Positions 9,155 through 18,491 of a stretch of 64,000 nt of DNA are shown here, one piece after another. The stretch lies in the NCBI GenBank assembly GCA_024641705.1, contig JAHECO010000013.1, positions 1 through 64,000 on the forward strand, written 5' to 3'. Below the pieces are notes generated by a model. That model ran no database searches, was not told the DNA's origin, and saw nothing but the letters and a program-made list of their open reading frames with translations. The stretch is from Candidatus Kryptoniota bacterium. GTDB lineage: Bacteria > Bacteroidota > Ignavibacteria > Kryptoniales > JAKASW01. Each line of letters starts with the position of its first letter. Position 1 is the stretch's first letter. The position numbers and the translations under genes were made by a program.

Positions 9155-10816
9155 ATGCACACTATCTCTATGACCCTGTTCGATTGGGCGATTCTCCTCG
9201 TCTATCTCGGCTTTGTCGTCTGGGTCGGGTTCTATCTGAAGAAATTTACCAAGACGGACAAGGACTTTTTCCTTGCCGGACGAAGGAACAGCGCCTTTGT
9301 GGCCGGTGTGGCGTTCATGTCCGCGAACATGGGGGCCCTGGAAGTGGTAGGGTACGCGGGGCAGGGAGCCGAATACGGCCTGTTCGCTCTGCATTTTTAC
9401 CTTATCGGCGCGATACCCGCCATCCTGTTCCTCGGAATGTTCATGATGCGCTTCTACTACAGCGGTCGCATCAAATCGACGCCGGGCTACCTGAAAGAAC
9501 GATACGACGAGAAGACACGCGTGCTGAACGCGGTCTCTTTCTCCGTGATGACCGTCCTTTCCTCGGGCATCTCGCTCTACGCGCTTGCCCTCGTACTAAA
9601 GACTTTTCTCGGATGGAACTGGGACATGAGCATATGGCTGTCTGCCGGGTTCGTCGCTCTCTACATCACGCTGAGCGGTCTTCTCTCGGCGATATTCACC
9701 GAGGTAATCCAGTTCTTCCTCATCTGGGGCGGCATACTTCTCCTCCCGATACTGGGGATCGTCGACCTCGGCGGTGCGACGAAGGCTTTCGCGAGTCTTC
9801 CGCATGTATACACCTCCCTCTGGTCAATAACCGGCAGCGCCGCCGATAACCCGATGCAGCTCGGGTGGCCGGCGCTCATCTTCGGGCTCGGATTCGGAAT
9901 CTCTTTCGGCTACTGGACGACCGACTTCCTGATTATCCAGCGCGCGTTCTCGGCGAAAGACGTCCGCTCGGCGAGGATGGCGCCGATAATAAGCTCCTAC
10001 TTCAAGATCCTCCTCGGCTTCGTCGTTGTCGGCAGCGGTATGGTCGGACTCGCCCTCATGAGGGATCCCAACAGCGGATTCACGCTTCTGCACACCGGCG
10101 GCAAGATCAACTACGACTCGGTGATCCCCCTTCTGATGATGCGCTATTTTCCTCCTGGACTCATCGGTGTCGGAGTAACGGCGCTAATCGCTATGTTCAT
10201 GGCGGGACAGGCCGGCAACATGAGCGCGTTCAATACGGTGTGGACCTACGATATTTACCAATCCGTCATCAACAGGACCGCCTCAGAGCGACATCTCATT
10301 TGGATGGGACGTGTCGCGACGGTAGTCGGCATTCTCCTTAGCATCGTAGGAGCCTACTGGGCGAGAAGCATGCCGACAATAATAGATTACCTTCAGGCTA
10401 TCGCCTCCTGGGTACTCGCGCCGGCAGTCGCGGTCATACTCCTCGGCATGTTCGTTAAATGGATCTCTCCCGACGGAGCGTTCTGGGGAATGCTGATCGG
10501 TACGCTCGTCTCGTTCTCGATGTTCATGGCGCTTCAGCTTGGATGGATTACGCCCGGCGCTATCGCTCCCGGCGGACAGGCAAGTCCGATGGCCGCGAAT
10601 TTCTGGCGTGCCCTGTGGGCATGGCTGATCAGCTCCGGAATTGCGATGGCGGTGAGTACATTCACTGAAAAGCGTCCGGAAGCTGAACTGGTCGGACTGG
10701 TGCGTGGGCTTACGAATGAAGTGGAAGTTGCCGGAGTTCCGCTCCTCAAAAAGCCGGCGTTCTGGGCGTCCATTACGGTCGTGGTCTTCGTCATATTGAA
10801 TCTCTGGTTATGGTAA
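9155..10816 (+). CDS. Sodium/solute symporter (SSS family), probable L-fucose importer
   Basis: 553 aa with about 14 membrane segments. SSS-family signatures are visible: the N-terminal helix and FFLAGRRNSAFVAGVAFMSANMGALEVVG, GYLKERYD, then TEVIQFFLIWGG, FMAGQAGNMSAFNTVW and a C-terminal helix. Such Na+-coupled carriers move sugars such as galactose or fucose. Its position between fuculokinase and aldolase genes suggests fucose uptake across the inner membrane. Substrate is inferred from context only. It is followed after 21 bp by a small membrane protein gene. Confidence 0.87.
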   Translation: MHTISMTLFDWAILLVYLGFVVWVGFYLKKFTKTDKDFFLAGRRNSAFVAGVAFMSANMGALEVVGYAGQGAEYGLFALHFYLIGAIPAILFLGMFMMRFYYSGRIKSTPGYLKERYDEKTRVLNAVSFSVMTVLSSGISLYALALVLKTFLGWNWDMSIWLSAGFVALYITLSGLLSAIFTEVIQFFLIWGGILLLPILGIVDLGGATKAFASLPHVYTSLWSITGSAADNPMQLGWPALIFGLGFGISFGYWTTDFLIIQRAFSAKDVRSARMAPIISSYFKILLGFVVVGSGMVGLALMRDPNSGFTLLHTGGKINYDSVIPLLMMRYFPPGLIGVGVTALIAMFMAGQAGNMSAFNTVWTYDIYQSVINRTASERHLIWMGRVATVVGILLSIVGAYWARSMPTIIDYLQAIASWVLAPAVAVILLGMFVKWISPDGAFWGMLIGTLVSFSMFMALQLGWITPGAIAPGGQASPMAANFWRALWAWLISSGIAMAVSTFTEKRPEAELVGLVRGLTNEVEVAGVPLLKKPAFWASITVVVFVILNLWLW

Positions 10817-10837
10817 GCCTGAAGGGAGGAAATCTCG

Positions 10838-11062
10838 ATGACTGATGATGCGGTGCAAATGAAGCCGATCTGGTATTTCGTCGGTTGGGTATTGATGATA
10901 ATCGGCGGTCTCGTAGTGGCTGCCGGCGTTTATTATTACTTTTTCCCGGTACATCTGGACATAGAACTCCGCGGGATGCATATCAGTATCTGGTGGGGCG
11001 CTATTCTTATCGTGGGCGGACTTCTGCTGACTTACTTCAACAGGAAACCTTTACCCGCGTAA
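10838..11062 (+). CDS. Small two-helix membrane protein of unknown function
   Basis: 74 aa. Two predicted membrane helices (WYFVGWVLMIIGGLVVAAGVY and WWGAILIVGGLLLTYF) joined by a short loop. A strong AGGGAGG at 10823-10829 precedes the ATG, supporting translation. It could be an accessory subunit of the upstream SSS symporter, but there is no direct evidence for that. No known family recognised. Confidence 0.75.
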   Translation: MTDDAVQMKPIWYFVGWVLMIIGGLVVAAGVYYYFFPVHLDIELRGMHISIWWGAILIVGGLLLTYFNRKPLPA

Positions 11063-11078
11063 TTCGAAACACAAACGA

Positions 11079-11103
11079 CGAGCTTTGGTCCTTTGTAAGC
11101 TCG
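11079..11103. repeat. Intercistronic hairpin in the fucose operon
   Basis: CGAGCTT (11079-11085) pairs with AAGCTCG (11097-11103) around an 11-nt loop, in the 80-bp gap before the aldolase/dehydrogenase fusion. No T-run follows. Confidence 0.35.
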
Positions 11104-11142
11104 ATTATGAAAAAGCAGTAAGACTTTGAAGAGGTTAATAAC

Positions 11143-13263
11143 ATGTCTGTAAAGAAACGGCAATTCAAAAACGTAAGCTATCTTTGGGATGAATCAAAAG
11201 CCCGTGAGCTGGCGGGCGACGAAGTCGGCCTTCTCGTCTACAGGTCCAACCTTCTGGGTGCGGATGTGAGACTCACTAACTACGGCGGCGGCAACACATC
11301 GTGCAAGGCTGCCGGTGCAGACCCGTTGACGGGTCACGAGACCGAAGTGATGTGGGTTAAAGGATCAGGCGGAGACCTCGGAACGATGACGAAGTCGGGA
11401 CTTGCGGCTCTCTACGTGGAGCGTCTAAGGGATCTGAAGAGAGTATACCGCGGTCTCCAGCACGAGGATGAAATGGTGGAGCTTTTCAACCATTGTATTT
11501 TCGACCTCGGCTCGAAAGCTCCGTCCATCGATACTCCCCTGCACGGATTCCTCCCGTTCAAGCATATCGACCACCTCCACCCTGACGCGTCGATCGCCAT
11601 CGCGGCCTCGAGGGACGGTAAAAAGATCACCGAACAATTGTTCGGGGGGATCGTCGGCTGGCTGGGCTGGCAGCGCCCCGGGTTCGACCTCGCTCTTAAA
11701 CTGAGGCAATATGTCGATGAACATCCGGGCATTCGAGGGCTCATACTGGCGTCCCACGGGTTGTTCACGTGGGGAGAGACATCGTATGACTGTTATGTCA
11801 ACACGCTTCAGGTCATCGAACAATGCGCCGATTACGTGAATGAGAAGACTCGTAAGCAGCGGGCGGTATTCGGCGGAGCCGTAGTCAGGTCGCTTTCAAA
11901 AGAGGAGCGGAGGAAGAAAGCCGCGTCGCTCGCTCCGGTCCTGCGCGGATACTGTTCTTCACATACGAGGATGATCGGACACTTCACCGACGACGAAAAG
12001 GTCCTCGAATTTGTCAATTCGAAGGACCTCGGCAGACTGGCGAAGATGGGCACAAGCTGCCCGGATCACTTCCTTCGGACGAAGATAAGTCCGCTGGTGC
12101 TCGACCTGAAACCCGGCGACGACACCAGCGACATCGAGGCGGTCAAAGGGAAGATAGGCCCGCAGTTCGAAGCTTACAGGAAGTTCTATTCGGAGTACTA
12201 CGATTCGTGCAAGCACCCTGACAGCCCCGCGATGCGCGATCCTAATCCGGTTGTGATATTGTTGGCCGGTGTCGGCATGTTTACCTTCGCAAAGGACAAG
12301 CAGACCGCAAGAGTCGCGGCCGAATTTTACATCAATGCCATAAACGTGATGAGGGGCGCCGAGGCAATTTCGGAATATGTCGCTTTGCCGAGGCAGGAGG
12401 CGTTCAACATCGAGTACTGGCTTTTGGAAGAAGCGAAGCTGGCACGGAGACCGAAGCCGAAGGCGCTGAGCGGCAGAGTGGCTTTAGTGACCGGGAGCGC
12501 GGGCGGCATCGGCAAGGCCATAGCGAAAAAATTTGCGGACGAGAGCGCCTGCGTCGTCATCTGCGACAACGATGAGTCGAGACTGAAGGGAGCCGAAGCA
12601 GAGTTTCAAAAGAAGTACGGCAACGATGTCTTCATCGGCACGAAGCTCGACGTCATGAAGGAGCCCGATATCCGGAAGGCCTTCGACGAAGCCTCGCTCG
12701 CATTCGGCGGAGTGGATATTGTCGTCAACTGCGCCGGCCTTTCGATTTCAAAACCGCTCGAAGAACACACCGAGAAGGACTGGGATCTGCAATATGACGT
12801 CATGGTGAAAGGGCAGTTCCTTGTGACGCAGAAGGGTGTGGAGATAATGCGCAAGCAGGACTTCGGCGGCGATGTGCTGAACATAGTGAGCAAAAACGCT
12901 CTCGTGAGCGGTCCGAACAACGCAGCGTACGGCTCCGCTAAGGCAGCACAACTTCACCTGAGCCGTCTGAATGCGGCGGAACTGGGCAAAGACAGAATCC
13001 GTGTGAATGTAGTAAACCCTGACGCCGTAATTACGGACAGCAAGATCTGGAGCGGTGCCTGGGCGGAAGGACGGACCAAAGCCTACGGTGTGAAGGTAGA
13101 GGAGCTTCCCGCGTTTTACGCGAAGCGTACTCTGCTGAATGAAATTATCAATCCCGAAGATATTGCCAACGCTTGTTTCGCGTTCGTCGGCGGCCTGCTC
13201 GGCAAGTCGACCGGGAATGTCCTGAATGTCGACGGAGGCGTAACCGCTGCCTTTCTGAGATGA
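11143..13263 (+). CDS. Bifunctional deoxyhexulose-1-phosphate aldolase / lactaldehyde dehydrogenase (RhaD-SDR fusion)
   Basis: 706 aa. Residues 1 to about 430 are a class II aldolase domain of the rhamnulose-1-phosphate aldolase fusion type (YGGGNTSCK, HIDHLHPDA, LASHGLFTWG). Residues from about 443 are a short-chain dehydrogenase: TGSAGGIG nucleotide loop (T450), NCAG, and the YxxxK pair Tyr596/Lys600. Homologues split rhamnulose-1-phosphate and oxidise the resulting L-lactaldehyde to L-lactate. Here, with FucI, it probably uses fuculose-1-phosphate and/or only supplies lactaldehyde dehydrogenase. It links fucose breakdown to the lactate genes that follow directly (34-bp gap). Confidence 0.9.
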   Translation: MSVKKRQFKNVSYLWDESKARELAGDEVGLLVYRSNLLGADVRLTNYGGGNTSCKAAGADPLTGHETEVMWVKGSGGDLGTMTKSGLAALYVERLRDLKRVYRGLQHEDEMVELFNHCIFDLGSKAPSIDTPLHGFLPFKHIDHLHPDASIAIAASRDGKKITEQLFGGIVGWLGWQRPGFDLALKLRQYVDEHPGIRGLILASHGLFTWGETSYDCYVNTLQVIEQCADYVNEKTRKQRAVFGGAVVRSLSKEERRKKAASLAPVLRGYCSSHTRMIGHFTDDEKVLEFVNSKDLGRLAKMGTSCPDHFLRTKISPLVLDLKPGDDTSDIEAVKGKIGPQFEAYRKFYSEYYDSCKHPDSPAMRDPNPVVILLAGVGMFTFAKDKQTARVAAEFYINAINVMRGAEAISEYVALPRQEAFNIEYWLLEEAKLARRPKPKALSGRVALVTGSAGGIGKAIAKKFADESACVVICDNDESRLKGAEAEFQKKYGNDVFIGTKLDVMKEPDIRKAFDEASLAFGGVDIVVNCAGLSISKPLEEHTEKDWDLQYDVMVKGQFLVTQKGVEIMRKQDFGGDVLNIVSKNALVSGPNNAAYGSAKAAQLHLSRLNAAELGKDRIRVNVVNPDAVITDSKIWSGAWAEGRTKAYGVKVEELPAFYAKRTLLNEIINPEDIANACFAFVGGLLGKSTGNVLNVDGGVTAAFLR

Positions 13264-13297
13264 CGCGATCAGTAAAACACAAGCCTGTGCCACGAAT

Positions 13298-13831
13298 ATG
13301 ACCAGGACCGAATTGATTGAACAATTCATCAAGTCTGTTGCCGCCGCTGCCGCAACGGCGGAGAAGATCCCGTCTAATGCCGACAGCCTTAATGAGGCGT
13401 TGGTGCGGGCGGCCGGCGACGGCGGTCTGATATTCTTCGCGGCGGCGGGCGATGTCGCACCGGAACTTTTCAATTCGTTCAGAAGAAGCGAGAGAGTAAT
13501 AACCGAACCGACGGTGGAACAGATGAAAACTCTGAAGGTGGGAGTGACGGATGCTTTCTGCGGTATCGCAAGCACCGGATCGGTCTGCGTCACCATCGGT
13601 CGGAGTTTGTCGGGACCAGCCGGCAGTCTTACACGGAAACACATTGCCGTGGTCGACGGCAGTACGATCGTCCCCCGTCCTCGGGATGTGTTTTCCGAAG
13701 AATTCCTGGACGGCAAGGGACTTCGCCGGAGCTTCTCCTTCATAACGGGGCCGAGCGCCACCGCCGACATGGGACCGCTGGTTCGCGGCGTCCATGGCCC
13801 GGGAAAACTACACGTGATCGTCCTGGAATGA
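13298..13831 (+). CDS. lutC: Lactate utilization protein C (LUD domain)
   Basis: 177 aa LUD-domain protein. The core ends GVTDAFCGIASTGSVCV, then RKHIAVVDGSTIVPRPRDVF, as in LutC/YkgG. LutC works with LutA and LutB in the iron-sulfur L-lactate dehydrogenase complex that oxidises L-lactate to pyruvate. It is slightly shorter than the usual 200-240 aa. The stop codon is 4 bp before the next gene, so the two are probably translationally coupled. This placement makes the operon a full route from fucose to pyruvate. Confidence 0.85.
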   Translation: MTRTELIEQFIKSVAAAAATAEKIPSNADSLNEALVRAAGDGGLIFFAAAGDVAPELFNSFRRSERVITEPTVEQMKTLKVGVTDAFCGIASTGSVCVTIGRSLSGPAGSLTRKHIAVVDGSTIVPRPRDVFSEEFLDGKGLRRSFSFITGPSATADMGPLVRGVHGPGKLHVIVLE

Positions 13832-13835
13832 TAAG

Positions 13836-16055
13836 ATGAGCGATAGTCAGGCTGAAATTCACCCCAGAGAAGTCGCGAATAAGGCTTCTAAGGAGTCTTT
13901 GCAGAAGGCTATCGGAATGGCCCTCCGGGTCGAAAGCGATGCCCTTCGGTTGAACACCCAATCCTTCAACACTAACAGGTACTCGGCGGTCGGGAAAATT
14001 GGAGACTATGAAGAGCTCAAAGACCGCGCGAGGAAAATCAAGGAAGAGTCGATCCGGGATCTTTCCCAGCTGATAGACAGACTTACCAGGTCGATCGAAG
14101 CGCGCGGCGGGAAGGTGTTCCTTGCCAGGACGAAAGATGACGCCACCAGCTACATCAGAAACGTCTGCCTTTCGGCAAATGCGAAACTCGTCGTAAAGGC
14201 AAAGTCGATCACGTCCGAGGAGATCGGGCTCAACCACGTTCTTGCGGAAGCGGGTATCGATGTCGCTGAAACGGACCTGGCTGAATTCATACTGCAGGTT
14301 TCTGGTGAACAGCCGTCTCATATTGTGGCCCCTGCAATCCATAGGAGCAGGGAGCGAATTTCAAAATTGTTCAAGGAACATTTCAATACCGATAAACCGC
14401 TCGACACCGGCGAACAGCTGACGGAGTTTGCCCGTGATATATTGAGAGAAAAATTCCTGGCTGCCGATGTTGGAATCACAGGTGCCAACCTGATCGCTGC
14501 GGAGGAGGGGACAATCCTTCTCGTGGAAAGCGAGGGCAACATACGGCTCACGACTCAGTTGCCCGCCGTCCATATCGCCGTAGCGGGGATCGAAAAAGTT
14601 ATCCCCGGCAAAAAGGATTTCGGGACGTTCATAGAGTTGCTCGCTGCCAGCGGCACAGGACAGCCCCTTACATCGTATACAAATATTCTCGAGCCTCCGC
14701 TCGAACTTCCCGTATTGAATCTCAACGGACGCGAGGATAAAGCAAGGGAGTTTCATCTCGTCCTTCTGGATAACGGCCGGATGAAGATGAGGGAGGATAA
14801 CGATTTAAGGGAAGCGCTTTACTGCATAAGGTGCAGCGCGTGCATGAACGTCTGTGCTAACTTCCAGACCGTCGGCGGTCATGCTTTCGGCGGAGAGTGC
14901 TATACCGGAGGCATCGGAGCCGCGTGGACAATCGGCACTTCCGGCAACCTGGCAGACGGCAGGTTTGCCGAATTATGCACGGGGTGTTCGAGGTGTGTGC
15001 CGAACTGTCCGGTTAGAATAGACATACCGCGATTGAACAGTGTGATAAAAAACCGGCTGATGAAGAGCGAAGGGGGTGCATCGCTGGAGAAGAGGTTCTT
15101 CGCAGGCTTCTCGACGCTCGCGAAGTTCGCTTCATTCGCACCCGGACTCTCCAACTGGATCAACGATTTGCCTGCGACCAGGTCATTGCTCGAGAAATTT
15201 GCAGGCGTCGACGAACGCCGGCCTCTTCCGCGAATTGCCGGCAAGACGCTGACGCGAAAATACACGGATTACCGCAAGAAGATCAAACCTCCCGTGACAC
15301 TGCCTGATAGCACTCTGAAGATCGTCCTGTTCCCGGATGTCTTCATGAACTATCAGAATCCCGACGTCGGAATGGCAACGGTAAGAGTGTTCGAGAAGCT
15401 CGGGCTGCCGGTATATCTGGCTGAGGTCATGGAGGACGGCAGGAGCGCGCAGTCGCAGGGCCTCCTTGAGTCTGCGAGGAGAAGCGCGACTAAAGCGGCC
15501 GCCTATCTTGCAGAACTCGTCGATGACGGAGCCGAGATCATTGTGGCGGAGCCTAGCGTGCTCAGCATGTTCAGGTCGGATTATGAAAAGCTGGTCGGGG
15601 ACGGAGAACTCTTCGTCAAGCTAAAGACGCACACTTACGACCCGATCGAATGGCTCGACAAACATTGCAATGAGGACAGCGATTTTCTAAAGAAGTTATC
15701 GGACAGAGTCAGCGGTGCGCGGGCCAGGATTTTCTATCATGCCCACTGCCAGATGAAGGCGATAGGCGCGGGCAACGCGGTGCCCGAACTTTTCAGAAAG
15801 CTGGGCCTGACGGTGGACACGTCAACTGTCGAATGCTGCGGGATGGCTGGAAGTTTCGGTTACAAGAAGGAGTATTACGAAATAAGCAAGAATATCGGTC
15901 GTGACCTGGCGCAGCAAGTTGAGAAGAGCACCGCGGGCCAGGGCGGCGTAAGAGTCCTTGCCAGCGGCACCTCCTGCAGGGAACAATTGCGCGATGAGCT
16001 GGGACGCCGCATCGGACACCCGATCGAATTCCTCGCTGAGATTATGGGAAAATGA
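13836..16055 (+). CDS. LutB-LutA-type fusion: LUD + 2x[4Fe-4S] + CCG domains
   Basis: 739 aa. The N-terminal about 310 residues are the LUD domain of LutB (HPREVANKASKE, GITGANLIAAEEGTI). Then come two ferredoxin-type clusters, Cys330/333/336/340 and Cys381/384/387/391, and a C-terminal pair of CCG-type domains like LutA or the GlcF end of FAD-linked lactate dehydrogenases. The second CCG unit is intact (HAHCQMKA, then ECCGMAGSFGY with Cys667-668). In the first unit the expected CCGR position reads EDGR (533-536) and the later EPSC reads EPSV (V575), so its cysteines are lost. It likely oxidises L-lactate with LutC. Fusion of LutB and LutA into one chain is less common than separate genes. 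Confidence 0.87.
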   Translation: MSDSQAEIHPREVANKASKESLQKAIGMALRVESDALRLNTQSFNTNRYSAVGKIGDYEELKDRARKIKEESIRDLSQLIDRLTRSIEARGGKVFLARTKDDATSYIRNVCLSANAKLVVKAKSITSEEIGLNHVLAEAGIDVAETDLAEFILQVSGEQPSHIVAPAIHRSRERISKLFKEHFNTDKPLDTGEQLTEFARDILREKFLAADVGITGANLIAAEEGTILLVESEGNIRLTTQLPAVHIAVAGIEKVIPGKKDFGTFIELLAASGTGQPLTSYTNILEPPLELPVLNLNGREDKAREFHLVLLDNGRMKMREDNDLREALYCIRCSACMNVCANFQTVGGHAFGGECYTGGIGAAWTIGTSGNLADGRFAELCTGCSRCVPNCPVRIDIPRLNSVIKNRLMKSEGGASLEKRFFAGFSTLAKFASFAPGLSNWINDLPATRSLLEKFAGVDERRPLPRIAGKTLTRKYTDYRKKIKPPVTLPDSTLKIVLFPDVFMNYQNPDVGMATVRVFEKLGLPVYLAEVMEDGRSAQSQGLLESARRSATKAAAYLAELVDDGAEIIVAEPSVLSMFRSDYEKLVGDGELFVKLKTHTYDPIEWLDKHCNEDSDFLKKLSDRVSGARARIFYHAHCQMKAIGAGNAVPELFRKLGLTVDTSTVECCGMAGSFGYKKEYYEISKNIGRDLAQQVEKSTAGQGGVRVLASGTSCREQLRDELGRRIGHPIEFLAEIMGK

Positions 16056-16139
16056 ATCTGCCATTCTTCCGCGAAAGAGCCTGCTGCTTCGGGAAGATGG
16101 CGCGCAGTCAACCGTTGTTTCCAAGGAGAGAACCGCTCA

Positions 16140-18383
16140 ATGCAACATTTCTTAATCGTTCTATTCATTTTGATCCCTCTTTTCTACTCAGAGGCACCGG
16201 CGAAGGAATCGATTAACGTGGTACCCGAACCGAACTCCATCGTGACCGGAGACGGATATTTCCTCCTGTCCCGCGCGACGACAATTGTTCGCGCGAAGGA
16301 TCTGCAGAAGTTGGGAGAGTATCTGAATGAGCAGCTCGGCATCTTCACTCACCTTCAGTTATCCGAGATGACTTCTGCCGATGGGATTAAGAGCGTAATC
16401 TTGCTCGAGTTGGATAAATCCCTGACGGAACCAACCTCTGAAGCTTACGAACTCGAAGTGACGCCCGCGAAAACTGTGCTGAAGGCCAAAACGGAAGCGG
16501 GACTCTTCACGGGCATACAGACGCTTCTGCAGCTTATTCCTCTCCCGAATTCATCGAGCGACGGAGGGTTCAATATCCCTGCGTGCACGATTAAGGATTA
16601 CCCCAGGTTCGGCTGGCGCGGGCTGAATCTCGACTGCGTACGTCATTTCATGACCAAGGACTTCATCAAAAGATATATCGATCTTCTGGCCTACTACAAG
16701 TTCAACGTCTTCCATTGGCACCTGACGGACGACCAGGGATGGAGGATACAGATAAAGAAATATCCGAGGCTGACGGAGATCGGCGCCTGGCGGAAAGAAG
16801 CCGACGGCAAAATGTACGACGGCTTCTACACGCAGGAGGATATAAAGGAGATCGTTGCTTACGCGAAGAGCCGTTTCATAACGGTAGTCCCGGAAATCGA
16901 GATGCCCGGTCATTGCGAGGCTTCACTCGCTTCGTACCCCGAAAACGCCTGCGTGCCGGGCCCGTTCGAGGTCGGCATACAATGGGGAGTCTACAAAGAC
17001 ATTTATAATCCTGCCAAGGAGTCGACGTATACCTTTCTCGAAAATATCCTGACCGAAGTAATGGATCTTTTCCCCTCTCATTATATACACATCGGCGGCG
17101 ATGAGGTGCCGAAGATCGAATGGAAGGAAAACGAAGCATGCCAGGCGCTTATGAAAGAGAAGGGGCTAAAGAGCGAGGAAGAGCTCCAGAGTTATTTCAT
17201 CAGGAGAATTCAGAAATTCCTGGAATCCAAGGGGAGACAGATCATTGGTTGGGACGAGATACTTGAAGGTGATGGACCCGACTCCGGCGGAGTTGTCGAG
17301 TCGTGGCGGGGAATCGACGGTGCAATCCAGGCGGCAACAAGCGGGCATTACACTATTCTGGCGCCGGGAGGATACACCTACCTGAGCCAGGATGCAGACG
17401 GCCTGAGCCTCGACACGGTTTATTCCTTCGATCCTGTACCCCCGGAACTGACACCGGATGAACAGAAGTATGTCCTCGGCACGGAAGCCAGCATGTGGAG
17501 CGAGCGCGCGCCGCAGGAGACCGTCGACAGCAAGATGTTCCCGCGGCTTCTCGCGATCGCGGAAGACGCGTGGACAAATCCTGCCGAAAAGAATTACGAC
17601 AATTTCCACGAAAGGCTGCAATCACAGTACAGAAGGCTGGCCTATCTCGGCGTCGACTACGGACTGGAGCGCAAGGCAATTTCCTATCGGACGACGTTCA
17701 ATAAAGAGAAAAAGGAATTTATCATCGACCTGACCCCCACGCAGGCCGGCATAACGCTTCGGTACGAGATCGGAGACACTCTTACCTTGGCCGGTTCACA
17801 CCCGTATGTCAAGCCGGTCCCGATCTCAAGCACTGCCACCTTCATAGCTCAGGCCGAGATGAACGGACGCCTCGTCGGAAACCCGATCTATCTTTCATTT
17901 ATCACCGACAAAGCGCTGAACGCAGATGTCTCTGTGGAGGAGGCATGTTCGCCGGAATATAGCGCTGGGGGAGTGAAATCGCTTGTCGACGGAATCCGCG
18001 GAACAGCCAATTTCCGTGACGGGCTCTGGCTCGGTTATAAAGGTACCGACATCCATGCAACAGTAGAGCTGCAGAAAGCGCAAAACATATCGGAGGTCGG
18101 AGCCGGGTTTTACCAGTCGATCAGTTCATATATTTTCATGCCGACAAGCGTTGAGTTCTTCGTCTCGAAGGACGGCAAAGATTTCGAAAGTGTGGGAGTG
18201 GCAAAAAACAATGTGCCCGAAAAAGATCCCGAGACTCTGATGGCAGATTTCAAAGTGAAATTCAGAGCCAGGGATGTCAGGTACGTGAAGATGGTCGCGA
18301 AAAGCATCGGCGTCTGTCCGCCGTGGCATATCGGCGCCGGAGCCAAGGCATGGTTATTTATAGACGAGATTTTTGCGAATTAG
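16140..18383 (+). CDS. Secreted GH20 beta-N-acetylhexosaminidase
   Basis: 747 aa. Signal peptide (FLIVLFILIPLFYSEAPA), N-terminal GH20b domain (VVPEPNSIVTGDGYF), catalytic barrel starting FGWRGLNLDCVRHF, with FHWHLTDDQGWR and the catalytic pair in IHIGGDEVP (Asp321-Glu322, substrate-assisted mechanism). The C-terminal about 150 residues look like a chitobiase-type FN3 segment and an F5/8-type discoidin module. It removes terminal GlcNAc or GalNAc from glycans. It follows the lactate gene after 84 bp with CCAAGGAGAGA upstream, so it may share the fucose transcript. Works naturally with the two fucosidases and GH35 behind it. Confidence 0.93.
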   Translation: MQHFLIVLFILIPLFYSEAPAKESINVVPEPNSIVTGDGYFLLSRATTIVRAKDLQKLGEYLNEQLGIFTHLQLSEMTSADGIKSVILLELDKSLTEPTSEAYELEVTPAKTVLKAKTEAGLFTGIQTLLQLIPLPNSSSDGGFNIPACTIKDYPRFGWRGLNLDCVRHFMTKDFIKRYIDLLAYYKFNVFHWHLTDDQGWRIQIKKYPRLTEIGAWRKEADGKMYDGFYTQEDIKEIVAYAKSRFITVVPEIEMPGHCEASLASYPENACVPGPFEVGIQWGVYKDIYNPAKESTYTFLENILTEVMDLFPSHYIHIGGDEVPKIEWKENEACQALMKEKGLKSEEELQSYFIRRIQKFLESKGRQIIGWDEILEGDGPDSGGVVESWRGIDGAIQAATSGHYTILAPGGYTYLSQDADGLSLDTVYSFDPVPPELTPDEQKYVLGTEASMWSERAPQETVDSKMFPRLLAIAEDAWTNPAEKNYDNFHERLQSQYRRLAYLGVDYGLERKAISYRTTFNKEKKEFIIDLTPTQAGITLRYEIGDTLTLAGSHPYVKPVPISSTATFIAQAEMNGRLVGNPIYLSFITDKALNADVSVEEACSPEYSAGGVKSLVDGIRGTANFRDGLWLGYKGTDIHATVELQKAQNISEVGAGFYQSISSYIFMPTSVEFFVSKDGKDFESVGVAKNNVPEKDPETLMADFKVKFRARDVRYVKMVAKSIGVCPPWHIGAGAKAWLFIDEIFAN

Positions 18384-18404
18384 GGATGAATAATGATGCT
18401 GCAC

Positions 18405-18424
18405 CCCAGGAGCAGAACCCTGGG
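18405..18424. repeat. Short intercistronic hairpin
   Basis: CCCAGG (18405-18410) and CCTGGG (18419-18424) around an 8-nt loop in the 108-bp gap between GH20 and GH29. No T-run. Confidence 0.25.
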
Positions 18425-18491
18425 CCTTCAAAAGAAAATCAACGGCAGCAGATTGCAGTGTTGAGTTCAAATTCCAAATGAGAGGTTACCA

